Below the pieces are notes generated by a model. The model ran no database searches and had not been told where the DNA came from. It saw nothing but the letters and a program-made list of their open reading frames with translations. This document shows positions 1-7,994 of a stretch of 64,000 nt of DNA, piece after piece. The stretch covers positions 81,508 to 145,507 of the forward strand of contig NZ_KQ948024.1 of NCBI RefSeq assembly GCF_001513965.1. Reading direction: 5' to 3'. The stretch comes from Streptomyces cellostaticus. GTDB taxonomy: Bacteria; Actinomycetota; Actinomycetes; Streptomycetales; Streptomycetaceae. The translations under genes were made by a program, and so were the position numbers. Position 1 is the first letter of the stretch; every line of letters starts with the position of its first letter.

Positions 1-933
1 GCCCTCGGACGATCCGTAGCCCTCCACCAGCCGCACCCCGAACCGCCGCTCGAAGGCCGCCGCGTCCACGGCGCCGGCCTCCGTCCCGAAGCCCGTCCGC
101 AGGGGGTTGTCCCGGTCGTCGGGCCGCGCCTCGGTGGCGAGGATGTACTGAATGGCCCGGCCGACATAGGTGAAGTACGTCGCCCGGTACCGGCGCACGT
201 CCGCCAGGAACCCGGACGCCGAGAACCGCCGCCGCAGCGCCACCCCCGCCCCGGCGGCCAGCGCCGGCGCCCAGTCCGCGATCACCGCGTTGCCGTGGAA
301 CATCGGCATGCAGATGTAGTGGACGTCGTCCGCGCCCACCCCGAACTGCTCGACGAGCGAGTGCCCGGCGGCGGCCAGCCGGCCCTGGGAGCAGAGCGCC
401 GCCTTGGGGGCGCCGGTGGAGCCGGAGGTGAAGCAGAGCAGGATCCGGTCGGCCGGGGTGGCCCGGGAGGGGTCGGGTACGGCACCGGCGTACGGGGCGA
501 GGAGGTCCTCGTACTCCGGGGTGTCGGTGACCAGGAGCCGTACGCCGGGCAGGTCCGGGCCGGCCAGCAGCGGCAGGTGTGCGGTCTGCGTGATCAGCAG
601 CGGGCACTCGGTGTGCAGGATGTCACGGACCAGCTCGGGGCCCCGACGGGTGGGGTTGATCCCGGCGACCGCGGCCCGGGCCAGGGCGGCCGCGGCCAGC
701 CACAGCGGGAACTCCGGGGTGTTGTCGAGCAGGACACCGACGTGCGGTTCGGCGCCGGGTGGCAGCAGGTCGGCCAGCAGCGCCGCGCGGGCCGCCGCCC
801 CGGCCGCGACCTCGTGCTGGGTCAGCACCCGCCCCTCGCACCACAGCCCCGGCCGGTGGTCACCCCACCGCGCCGCCACCAACTCGGCGACCGTGCGCCT
901 CCCGGACTCCCCGAACTCCCTGGACTCCTCCAT
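1..933 (-). CDS. AMP-dependent acyl-CoA ligase (FadD-like), 3' end outside window
   Basis: This is the first 311 codons of an ANL-superfamily adenylating enzyme; the C-terminal part lies beyond the window start. The protein has the P-loop-like motif FTSGSTGAPKAA near residue 170 and YGSSEG at the truncated end (residues 305-310), which are core motifs A3 and A5 of acyl-CoA synthetases. Family members activate a carboxylic acid, usually a fatty acid, as acyl-AMP and then load it onto CoA. It looks closest to FadD17-type ligases, but the substrate cannot be read from the sequence. The ATG at 933 is the first in-frame start before the divergent spacer. Confidence 0.88.
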   Translation of the reverse strand, partial: MEESREFGESGRRTVAELVAARWGDHRPGLWCEGRVLTQHEVAAGAAARAALLADLLPPGAEPHVGVLLDNTPEFPLWLAAAALARAAVAGINPTRRGPELVRDILHTECPLLITQTAHLPLLAGPDLPGVRLLVTDTPEYEDLLAPYAGAVPDPSRATPADRILLCFTSGSTGAPKAALCSQGRLAAAGHSLVEQFGVGADDVHYICMPMFHGNAVIADWAPALAAGAGVALRRRFSASGFLADVRRYRATYFTYVGRAIQYILATEARPDDRDNPLRTGFGTEAGAVDAAAFERRFGVRLVEGYGSSEG

Positions 934-973
934 GGGGGCGCACGATAATTGACGGATCGTCAGATGTGGAGGG

Positions 974-1435
974 CTACGGCATGAAGTCGTCCGTCATCGA
1001 GAAGGCCGTGTGGACGCCGATCATGAAGGCGATGCAGCCGGCGGCGAAGACGGCGAAGAACGCCAGCAGGCAGCCCGTGCCGGCCGCGAGCTTCCCGGGC
1101 GCCGGGGGCTTGGCGGTGGCCTTCTCCGGGCGGTCGGCCGCGTAGTGCACGGTGACGATGTCGCCCTGGACGATGGTGGAGGGGCCGTTCTGCTCCTCGA
1201 ACCGGACGGCACGGCCCTCGCGCGTGGTGAACTCGTAGACGTGGTGCAGCGTCGTACTGACCGAGGTCTGCCCGCCACCGCTGGTCGTGGTGTACGCGTT
1301 CAGGCAGCGCGCCTCGGCCGTGAGCCCGCTCTCCCAGGCCCTGCTGATCTCATGGGAGCGGCCCAGCACGTTGCACGCGGCGAACAGCACGATCGCGATC
1401 ATGATCGCGGGCACGATGTAGAAAAAGGCTTCCAT
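974..1435 (-). CDS. DUF3592 domain membrane protein
   Basis: A 153-residue protein with a hydrophobic segment at about 5-23 and another at about 117-140. Between them lies a soluble beta-rich stretch containing a typical DUF3592 pattern (YEFTTREGRAVRF, GDIVTVHY). DUF3592 proteins are small two-helix membrane proteins of unknown function that are common in actinomycetes. It is transcribed toward the ligase gene and leaves only 40 bp before it. No catalytic motif is visible, so no function is assigned beyond membrane location. Confidence 0.75.
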   Translation of the reverse strand: MEAFFYIVPAIMIAIVLFAACNVLGRSHEISRAWESGLTAEARCLNAYTTTSGGGQTSVSTTLHHVYEFTTREGRAVRFEEQNGPSTIVQGDIVTVHYAADRPEKATAKPPAPGKLAAGTGCLLAFFAVFAAGCIAFMIGVHTAFSMTDDFMP

Positions 1436-1524
1436 GGGGTCCCCCGGTGGTCGGTACGCCGCCTCGAATGATCGACGTGGCGGGAACGTACCCCCACCGG
1501 GGGCCGGATTTGCTCAAGAGGGGC

Positions 1525-2130
1525 TCAGAACGCGACGTCCGAACAGGCGTAGAACGCGTTGCCCGTGTCGGCGATCGTCCACACCGCGAGGATGACGTGG
1601 TGACCGCTCAGGCCCGACGGCAGGGTGCCGCTGTGACTGAGGGTGGCCGGCGGACGCTGGCCGTTGTACGGCACCGTCAGGAACGGGGTGAGGTTGAGGT
1701 CGGAGCGGGAGAGGGCGTGGTTCTGGTTCCAGCCCTGCCTGGTGACGTAGTACTTGAAGTCCGTCGTGGCGTGCATGGCGGTGAACTGCCAGCGGAACGT
1801 GTACGACTGACCGCCGTTCACCCTGGTGGTCGGCCAGGCCGCGCCGGACGGCGTGGTGGGCGAGCTGAGCTCGGCGAAGCGGCTCAGGCCGCCGTTGCAG
1901 AGCTGGCCGTCGGCGGGTCCGGCGGCCGGGAAGCCCTTGGGGCCCTCGACGCTCTGCGGCTCCCACTGGATGTCGCCGCAGTTCGCCACGGTGCCGTTCT
2001 GGCAGAGCTTCTGCCTGCTGATGGGGAGGTCGGTGTAGCCGTGCCCGCTGGCGCCGCCGGTGGAGAGCGCGAAGGCTCCGGCGGTCGCCACGCCCAGCAC
2101 GGCTGCGGACAACTTGGTCTTCGTGCGCAT
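1525..2130 (-). CDS. lpmP: secreted AA10 lytic polysaccharide monooxygenase (chitin/glucan-active type)
   Basis: A 201-residue secreted copper monooxygenase. The signal peptide (about residues 1-29) ends immediately before His30, so cleavage would leave His at the mature N-terminus. With His120 (in AMHATTDF) it forms the histidine brace that binds Cu. Cysteines 43, 51, 78 and one near the C-terminus can make the usual disulfides. AA10 enzymes oxidatively cleave crystalline chitin or cellulose. It lies a few genes from cslA/glxA, and the Streptomyces coelicolor LPMO at the equivalent place (LpmP) has been linked to tip-glycan deposition. No carbohydrate-binding module is present. A DasR-like site lies about 70 bp upstream. 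Confidence 0.85.
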   Translation of the reverse strand: MRTKTKLSAAVLGVATAGAFALSTGGASGHGYTDLPISRQKLCQNGTVANCGDIQWEPQSVEGPKGFPAAGPADGQLCNGGLSRFAELSSPTTPSGAAWPTTRVNGGQSYTFRWQFTAMHATTDFKYYVTRQGWNQNHALSRSDLNLTPFLTVPYNGQRPPATLSHSGTLPSGLSGHHVILAVWTIADTGNAFYACSDVAF

Positions 2131-2195
2131 GCTGCCGCTCCTGGAGAACGTGGGGGAGGTTCACTGAGCTGAGCTGTGCCGCGCCACGTTGTGGC

Positions 2196-2213
2196 ACTAG
2201 GTCTAGACCAAGT
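2196..2213. promoter_or_regulatory. DasR-type responsive element (dre) upstream of the LPMO
   Basis: The sequence ACTAGGTCTAGACCAAGT contains the perfect palindrome GGTCTAGACC (2200-2209) and resembles the DasR consensus ACTGGTCTAGACCACT. It is centred about 75 bp before the LPMO start codon, in the only promoter region for that gene. DasR is the GlcNAc-responsive GntR regulator that controls chitinolytic genes in Streptomyces, so control of an LPMO by it is plausible. Binding is inferred, not shown. Confidence 0.75.
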
Positions 2214-2298
2214 GTCAGGCTATTGCCGTTAGTTGAACATGTCCATACCAATCACGAGCTCCGTCACGGGCTCCTTCACGAGCCCCCCACCGGGACCC

Positions 2299-3492
2299 TC
2301 ACACCGGCTCCCCGCGCCCCGAGCAGAACGCCACCGTCAGGTCCCGGACCAGCACCTTGCGCTCGTAGTCGTCCAGTTCGACAAGACCGCGCATGGTCAG
2401 CCGGGTCACCGTGTCCTCCACCGAGTCCACGACCGAGTTGAGCATGCTGGAGCGCTGCCGGGCGTCCAGCGCGGCGATCCGGCGCCGGTGCATCGCGGCC
2501 GCGACGTCGGGGGCGTACTCCACCCGGACCGGCTGCACCGAGAACACCTCCAGGCCGATCGGCCCCGCGTCCGCCGCCACCAGCCGGGTCAGCGTCTCCC
2601 CCGCCGCCGCCACCCCGCCCCGCGTCCCGCCCGGCAGCTCCACCGGAACCCGGGCCAGCGCCGCCTCCACACACTCCCGCAGATACGTCTCGTGGTCGTC
2701 GATGTCGAGCACGGCCCGCGCGGTGTCCCGCACCCGCCACACCGCCAGCAGCACCACCCGCAGCGGCACCCCGTTCGCATCCGCCGCCGGCATCGCCTCG
2801 CTGCGCCAGTGCCGCAGCCGTACGTCGACCCGGCGCCGCCGCAGCAGCGGGTTCACCCACAGCAGGCCGGTGCGCCGGACCGTCCCCCGGTAGCGGCCGA
2901 ACAGCCCGAGCAGCCGGGCCTGCCCGGCACGCCCCCGGGCCAGACCGCCGAAGCCGGTCAGGCCCAGCGCCCCGGCTCCGGCGTACGCCGCCCACTGCGC
3001 GGGCCCGAGACTCGCACTCGTGGACGCCGGCAGGCGCAGCGACTCCACCACGAGCGGCGGCAGCACGCCCGCCCACCACGAGGTGACCAGGCAGCCCGCG
3101 AGGCCGGCCGCCCCCGCCAGCACCCCGGCCATGCCGGGCAGCACCCGCGCCGGCCGCTCCACCAGCTCCGGGTCGACCTGCGGCACCGCCCGGCTGCGGG
3201 CCGGGGCCGGGCGCGTGAGGCGCGGCTGTTCGCCGGTGCCCTGCCGGCGGCCCACCACGGCGGGCTTCAGCGGCACCGACACCGGCTCGGGGTCGTCGCG
3301 GAAGAGCAGGTGGACGGGGATCTCGGTGGTCACCTCGTTCTGGATCAGCCGGGCCGGACGGGTGGCCGTACCCCCTGGGCCCGCCATGGCGCCCGCACCT
3401 CCCGCGGGCCCCGGGCCCACCGTGGCCGCCGGGCCCGCCGGACCCTCGGGATGCTCCTCGGACTCGGGCGTGTGTGACGTGGTCGTACTCAT
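2299..3492 (-). CDS. SPFH/band 7 domain protein
   Basis: A 397-residue protein. The first ~70 residues are low-complexity Gly/Pro/Ala. Two hydrophobic stretches follow at about 145-165 and 190-210, then an SPFH (stomatin/prohibitin/flotillin) domain: LLWVNPLLRRRRVDVRLRHW, then VWRVRDTARAVLDIDDHETYLRECVEAAL. SPFH proteins form membrane-associated oligomers in lipid microdomains. The ATG at 3492 is chosen because GGAGG sits 6 nt upstream; an upstream in-frame ATG at about 3525 lacks this. It lies between the LPMO and the NlpC/P60 hydrolase near the csl locus, where a role in tip membrane organisation is possible but unproven. Confidence 0.78.
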   Translation of the reverse strand: MSTTTSHTPESEEHPEGPAGPAATVGPGPAGGAGAMAGPGGTATRPARLIQNEVTTEIPVHLLFRDDPEPVSVPLKPAVVGRRQGTGEQPRLTRPAPARSRAVPQVDPELVERPARVLPGMAGVLAGAAGLAGCLVTSWWAGVLPPLVVESLRLPASTSASLGPAQWAAYAGAGALGLTGFGGLARGRAGQARLLGLFGRYRGTVRRTGLLWVNPLLRRRRVDVRLRHWRSEAMPAADANGVPLRVVLLAVWRVRDTARAVLDIDDHETYLRECVEAALARVPVELPGGTRGGVAAAGETLTRLVAADAGPIGLEVFSVQPVRVEYAPDVAAAMHRRRIAALDARQRSSMLNSVVDSVEDTVTRLTMRGLVELDDYERKVLVRDLTVAFCSGRGEPV

Positions 3493-3557
3493 GCGTGCCT
3501 CCAGCCTCCGCGCCAGATGCGTCATGGCAGTGGTGCCGACAGTGGGAGTGGGCGCGC

Positions 3558-4607
3558 CTACGCGAACAGGCGGCGCCAGGTCTCCGGGCCCGGGTAGCCG
3601 TCCGCCGCGCCGCCCCGCCAGCCCTGGCTGCGCTGGAAGGCCTCCACGGCCCGCCGGTCCGCTTCGCCCCAGCGCGGACCGGGCCCGGTGGCGTAGAAGT
3701 TGCCGAATCCTTTCTTCACAAGCCGTCTCCCCAGCTCGGTGACGTACTCGTTCTCCTCGCCCGGGCGGAAGAGGTTCCGGCCGGGATAGCCCGGCACACC
3801 GTGCGAGGCGGGCGTCCGGGGCGGCCCGGCGGGCCGCGGCGCCTTGCTGTCGGTCGCCGGCTGCGTGCCCGCGGTGGCTGCGGTCACGCCCTTGTAGCGG
3901 TAGGGGACGTACTTGTCGGCGTGGTTCCAGTAGGGGTACGGGGTGGCCTGGCGGCGGGCGTGCGCGGGTGTCTGTTCGTAGGCCATGTAGGAGGCGTGCG
4001 TGTAGTCCGTCCAGCCGCCGAAGATCACGACGTGGGAGCCGCCCGCGGGGTTGTTCGCGTTGTGGAAGAGCAGGACGTCGCCGGGCTGCAGATCCTCCTT
4101 GGTGATCTTCACCCCGTACCGGCCGAGGCTGCCCGTCCACTCGTTGCCGGGCAGGCCCCAGGCCATGGACACGAAGCCCGAGCAGTCCTGCCGGTACCCG
4201 TCGGACCAGAACCTGCGCATGTTGTACGGCACCCGCGCGGCGACCCAGAGCTTGGCCCGGATGATGATGTCGGTCCGGGTGGCGGCGGGAACCGGGGCGG
4301 CCGCGGGCGCCGCCGGCTTGCCGGCCAGGCCGTACAGCGGGGCCTCTTTGCCCTGCGGGGTGGCGGGCCCGTCGTCCCTGGCCGGGTTGCCGGGCCCGGG
4401 CGGGGAGTGGGGGGAGGCGGGGGCAGCGGCCGCGGGAGCCACGCCGAGGGCGGCGGATGCGGCGGCCACGACCACGACCCCCCGGGCCGCCGGATGGACG
4501 CCGAAGCGGGCGGGCAGCGGGCCGGGGCCCGCCCGCCGCCCGTGGACGCAGCCGGGGCAGTCACAGCCGCTCACGGGGTCGACGTCCTCGAACACCGGAG
4601 TGGTCAT
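3558..4607 (-). CDS. NlpC/P60-type peptidoglycan hydrolase with C-terminal peptidoglycan-binding domain
   Basis: A 349-residue envelope protein. It starts with a short cytoplasmic part carrying a Cys cluster (CDCPGC, residues 15-20), has one membrane segment at about 43-63 and a Pro/Ala linker. The catalytic domain has Cys142 in DCSGF and His192 in GSHVVIF, the expected Cys-His pair of NlpC/P60 amidases/endopeptidases that cut stem peptides. The last ~65 residues resemble a PG_binding_1 repeat (EAFQRSQGW, GPETWRRLF). The start at 4607 follows GAGG on the minus strand; a longer ORF to 4688 has no convincing signal. Likely role: local cell-wall remodelling next to the tip-glucan genes. Confidence 0.8.
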   Translation of the reverse strand: MTTPVFEDVDPVSGCDCPGCVHGRRAGPGPLPARFGVHPAARGVVVVAAASAALGVAPAAAAPASPHSPPGPGNPARDDGPATPQGKEAPLYGLAGKPAAPAAAPVPAATRTDIIIRAKLWVAARVPYNMRRFWSDGYRQDCSGFVSMAWGLPGNEWTGSLGRYGVKITKEDLQPGDVLLFHNANNPAGGSHVVIFGGWTDYTHASYMAYEQTPAHARRQATPYPYWNHADKYVPYRYKGVTAATAGTQPATDSKAPRPAGPPRTPASHGVPGYPGRNLFRPGEENEYVTELGRRLVKKGFGNFYATGPGPRWGEADRRAVEAFQRSQGWRGGAADGYPGPETWRRLFA

Positions 4608-4792
4608 GCGATCTGCCTCACATTCGGGGTGGAAATGTCCGCGAGTGTGCACGTTGATCAGTTTCACAACTGTGCTCCGGACGCGCATGTTGACGGTCCG
4701 AATGATGTACAGCCCCTACGCCCCCCTCCCCGGGGGCGCTCGAGGTGGTCGGGAGCACCCCTCGAGGTCGGGTAGAGTTCTCTTGTCAGCAG

Positions 4793-4866
4793 GCGCCGCT
4801 AGCTCAGTTGGTTAGAGCAGCTGACTCTTAATCAGCGGGTCCGGGGTTCGAGTCCCTGGCGGCGCA
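4793..4866 (+). tRNA. tRNA-Lys (anticodon CTT)
   Basis: The 74-nt sequence folds as a standard cloverleaf. The acceptor stem GCGCCGC pairs with GCGGCGC and the discriminator base is A. The anticodon stem-loop GCTGA-CTCTTAA-TCAGC gives anticodon CTT, and the T arm contains GGTTCGAGTCC. CCA is not encoded. A TANNNT-like hexamer (TAGAGT) lies about 16-20 nt upstream. No att duplication was seen downstream. Confidence 0.97.
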
Positions 4867-4871
4867 CCGAC

Positions 4872-4907
4872 CGATCAGGCCTCTCATGCGAATGAGGGGC
4901 CTGATCG
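4872..4907 (+). terminator. strong hairpin after tRNA-Lys
   Basis: A 16-bp stem with one G-T wobble: CGATCAGGCC pairs with GGCCTGATCG, and CTCAT pairs with ATGAG inside it, closed by a GCGA tetraloop. It starts six bases after the tRNA and ends just before the promoter of the GntR gene, so it should terminate tRNA transcription. Confidence 0.85.
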
Positions 4908-4932
4908 TCGTTTGGCCGGATACCCTCTGGCC

Positions 4933-5655
4933 ATGGCAGCCCGGGACCTTCAGGAGCGGATCAAGAAGCTCATCATCGACCGCCGGCTGCGCTCGGGCGC
5001 CCCGCTGCCGACCGAGCCTGAGCTGATGGAGTTCCTCGGGGCGAGCCGGAACTCGGTCCGGGAGGCCCTGAAGGCGCTGCAGGCGATGGGGATCGTGGAG
5101 ATCCGGCACGGGTTCGGGACCTACGTCGGCCCGATGTCGCTCGCCCCGATGAGCGAGGGCCTCGCCTTCCGCACGGTCGCCGGGCACTACCGGGGCGAGG
5201 ACTCCCTGCTCCAGTTGCTGGAACTGCGCGAGGCGGTCGAGACGGGACTGGTCTCGCGGCTGGCCGGGCGACTGCCCCAGGCCGACCTCGTTGAACTGGA
5301 CGCCCTCGTGAACCGTATGGAACGGGAGGCCGCCGAGGGACGCGGCCTCGCCGAAACGGACCGGGCGTTTCACGCCACCCTCTACCGGGGGCTGGACAAC
5401 GCCCTGCTGAGCGAGGTGCTGGAGGCGTTCTGGGACGCCTTCCACCGGGTCCAGCGCGATCTGGTGGACGTACCGCAGGACCCGCGGGTCACCTGCCGCC
5501 AGCACCGGGAGATCCTGGACGCGGTCCGCTCCGGCGATTCCATACGGGCGGAGGAGGCCATAAGAGACCACTTCGGCAACATCCGTGCCCGCCTCTCCCT
5601 CACCGGCACGCCCGAGCCTCCCGAGCACCACCCGCGCCACAATGAACGGGTTTGA
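4933..5655 (+). CDS. FadR/GntR-family transcriptional regulator (FCD domain)
   Basis: A 240-residue DNA-binding repressor/activator. The N-terminal winged HTH covers about residues 5-70 (LRSGAPLPTEPELMEFLGASRNSVREALKAL is the GntR signature region). An all-helical FCD ligand-binding domain fills about 90-225 (FHATLYRGLDN, HREILDAVRSGD). FCD regulators usually sense carboxylic acids, often through a bound metal. It has no partner gene on its own strand; cslA starts 309 bp downstream. TACCCT lies 6 nt before the ATG and there is no Shine-Dalgarno sequence, so the mRNA may be leaderless. The effector is unknown. Confidence 0.88.
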   Translation: MAARDLQERIKKLIIDRRLRSGAPLPTEPELMEFLGASRNSVREALKALQAMGIVEIRHGFGTYVGPMSLAPMSEGLAFRTVAGHYRGEDSLLQLLELREAVETGLVSRLAGRLPQADLVELDALVNRMEREAAEGRGLAETDRAFHATLYRGLDNALLSEVLEAFWDAFHRVQRDLVDVPQDPRVTCRQHREILDAVRSGDSIRAEEAIRDHFGNIRARLSLTGTPEPPEHHPRHNERV

Positions 5656-5963
5656 CCGGTAAACACGGCGTTTCGCGTCTTGCGATCATGCTGAGCGCCG
5701 TAGAACCCTGGTTGTTCACGATGCCGCGGATTCGCGGCAGTTGGGGGGAAAGCGGTTGCTGGCCGACGGGGAGGGGGCCCCGTTCATGAACCGGTGCCGA
5801 GGGGGGCATCATGCAACCGGAAGGTCGCGGTCCCGTGTCTATAGGGTGTGCATGACGTGGTGACTGTGCCTCACCACCGAACCGCCTGTGACGGCCGAGG
5901 GGACCCCGACCGGGCGGAAGAACCGACGAACACGCAGTGACCTGCGTGTGGGGGGAATGACTC
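5656..5963 (+). other. 308-bp leader/promoter region of cslA
   Basis: No convincing gene is seen. A TATAGG hexamer at 5840-5845 is a possible -10 element about 120 bp before the cslA ATG, followed by a GC-rich leader. The run GGGGGGAA directly before the cslA start serves as ribosome binding site. Confidence 0.4.
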
Positions 5964-7994
5964 ATGACGTCGACGCCGACGGGCGCCCGGCAGAGCCAAG
6001 AACAGCACAACGACCCGTCACAGACCGCTCAACTCCGTGCGGTTACGCACCGGACCGGCCAGTTCCGCCGGATAAAGAAGACCCTGCCGAGATACGACTA
6101 CGAGCACTACAGCCGGCTCGCCGGTCCCCTCACCCAGCCCGACCCGACCAAGCCGTACAAGGTGCAGTACCGCTCCCTGCTCTCGCAGGAGCCGCACCGC
6201 ATACGCGCCGCGCTCATGCTGGGCGCGGCCCCGCTGCTCTCCCTGGTCCTGCTGTTCTGGCTGCTCCAGCCCGAACACTGGACCGAACGCGACTACCCGG
6301 CCTACGACTTCCTGCCGGCGCTGGACATCGTCATGCTCGTCTCGATCGGTCTGATCGAGTTCTTCCGCTGCATGAACGTGCTGTCGAACGCGCACGCCAC
6401 CCTCGTCGCCCGCGACCCCATACCGGTCGTGCCCGAGACCGGCACCCGCGTCGCCTTCCTCACCTCCTTCGTGCCCGGCAAGGAGCCGCTGGAGATGGTG
6501 ACGAAGACCCTGGAGGCGGCGGTCAAGCTGCGCCACCGGGGCCTGCTGCACGTGTGGCTGCTGGACGAGGGCGACGACCCGGCCGTCAAGGAGGTCTGCG
6601 CCCGGCTCGGCGTCCACCACTTCTCCCGCAAGGGCGTCGCCCAGTGGAACCAGCCCAAGGGCCCGCACCGCGCCAAGACGAAACACGGCAACTACAACGC
6701 CTGGCTGGAGGCGCACGGCGGCCAGTACGACTACTTCGCCTCCGTCGACACCGACCACGTCCCGCTGCCCAACTACCTGGAGCGGATGCTCGGTTTCTTC
6801 CGCGACCCGGACGTCGGCTTCGTCATCGGCCCGCAGGTGTACGGCAACTACGACAACCCGATCACCAAGGCCGCCGAGTCGCAGCAGTTCCTCTTCCACG
6901 CGCTGATCCAGCGCGCCGGCAACCGGTACGGCGCCCCGATGTTCGTCGGCACGTCCAACGCCGTGCGCATCAGCGCCATCAAGCAGATCGGCGGCCTGTA
7001 CGACTCGATCACCGAGGACATGGCCACCGGGTTCGAGATGCACCGCGCCAAGAACCCGGCGACGGGCCGGAAGTGGAAGTCCGTCTACACCCCGGACGTC
7101 CTCGCCGTCGGTGAGGGCCCGAACGCCTGGACCGACTTCTTCACCCAGCAGCTGCGCTGGTCCCGGGGCACGTACGAGACGATCCTCAAGCAGTACTGGA
7201 AGGGCTTCTTCACACTGCCGCCCGGCAAGCTCTTCAACTACACGATGATGATCATCTTCTACCCGATGTCCGCCCTCAACTGGATCCTCGCGGCGCTGAG
7301 TTGCGCCCTGTTCCTGGGCCTGGGCGCCTCGGGTGTGAACATCGACCCGACCGTGTGGCTGATGCTGTACGGCAACGCCTCCGCGCTCCAGATCGGCCTC
7401 TACATCTGGAACCGGCGGCACAACGTCTCCCCGCACGAGCCGGAGGGCTCGGGCGGCGTCGCCGGCATGATGATGTCGGCCCTCTCCGCGCCGATCTACG
7501 CCCGCTCGCTGATGGACGCCGTGCTGCGCCGCAAGAGCAAGTTCGTGGTGACCCCGAAGGGCGAATCGGCCAGCCCCGACACGCTGTTCGGGACGTTCCG
7601 GATCCACTGGTTCTTCATCCTGGTCTTCGCCGGCTCACTCACCGCCGGCTTCGTGTTCGGGCACTCCCACCCGGCGATGATCACCTGGGCGGTGTTCGCC
7701 CTGCTGATCACCGCCTCGCCGATCTTCGCCTGGCGGTACGCGCTGCGGCAGGAGAAGAAGAAGCCCCGGCAGGCGGCGGGTACGGCCGCGGCCGCACCGG
7801 CGGTGGCGGAGCCGCAGGACGCGGTGCCCGCAGGGTACGCGGCCCACGCGCCGCAGACCCCGCCCGCACCGCACGCCCGTCAGCAGCGGCCCACCTGGGC
7901 TGCCTCGCCCGACGGGCCGGGCGGGGGACCGGCGGGGGACAACGACCAGAACATGCAGATCGCGCTCGGTGGACTTGGGGGACGTAAGGAATGA
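5964..7994 (+). CDS. cslA: cellulose synthase-like GT2 protein of the hyphal tip
   Basis: A 676-residue processive family 2 glycosyltransferase. Two membrane helices lie at about 84-105 and 119-135. The cytosolic catalytic domain has the D,D,D,QxxRW signature: DEGDD (~200), DTDH (~262), TED (~350) and QQLRW (~395). Several helices follow from ~426 onward, and the last ~70 residues are Ala/Pro-rich and probably disordered. In Streptomyces, CslA polymerises a beta-glucan at hyphal tips and is needed for normal morphology and for erecting aerial hyphae. It is translationally coupled to glxA (ATGA overlap). The start at 5964 follows a GGGGGGAA box. Confidence 0.95.
   Translation: MTSTPTGARQSQEQHNDPSQTAQLRAVTHRTGQFRRIKKTLPRYDYEHYSRLAGPLTQPDPTKPYKVQYRSLLSQEPHRIRAALMLGAAPLLSLVLLFWLLQPEHWTERDYPAYDFLPALDIVMLVSIGLIEFFRCMNVLSNAHATLVARDPIPVVPETGTRVAFLTSFVPGKEPLEMVTKTLEAAVKLRHRGLLHVWLLDEGDDPAVKEVCARLGVHHFSRKGVAQWNQPKGPHRAKTKHGNYNAWLEAHGGQYDYFASVDTDHVPLPNYLERMLGFFRDPDVGFVIGPQVYGNYDNPITKAAESQQFLFHALIQRAGNRYGAPMFVGTSNAVRISAIKQIGGLYDSITEDMATGFEMHRAKNPATGRKWKSVYTPDVLAVGEGPNAWTDFFTQQLRWSRGTYETILKQYWKGFFTLPPGKLFNYTMMIIFYPMSALNWILAALSCALFLGLGASGVNIDPTVWLMLYGNASALQIGLYIWNRRHNVSPHEPEGSGGVAGMMMSALSAPIYARSLMDAVLRRKSKFVVTPKGESASPDTLFGTFRIHWFFILVFAGSLTAGFVFGHSHPAMITWAVFALLITASPIFAWRYALRQEKKKPRQAAGTAAAAPAVAEPQDAVPAGYAAHAPQTPPAPHARQQRPTWAASPDGPGGGPAGDNDQNMQIALGGLGGRKE

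Noticed and set aside
4793..4907. tRNA-Lys as an integration site for a mobile element
   Set aside because: No repeated tRNA 3' end, integrase or plasmid gene is present downstream; the next element is a perfect terminator followed by an ordinary regulator.
6018..7607. 529-codon minus-strand ORF across cslA
   Set aside because: High-GC shadow of cslA; composition lacks hydrophobic core patterns and the plus-strand frame has full GT2 motifs.
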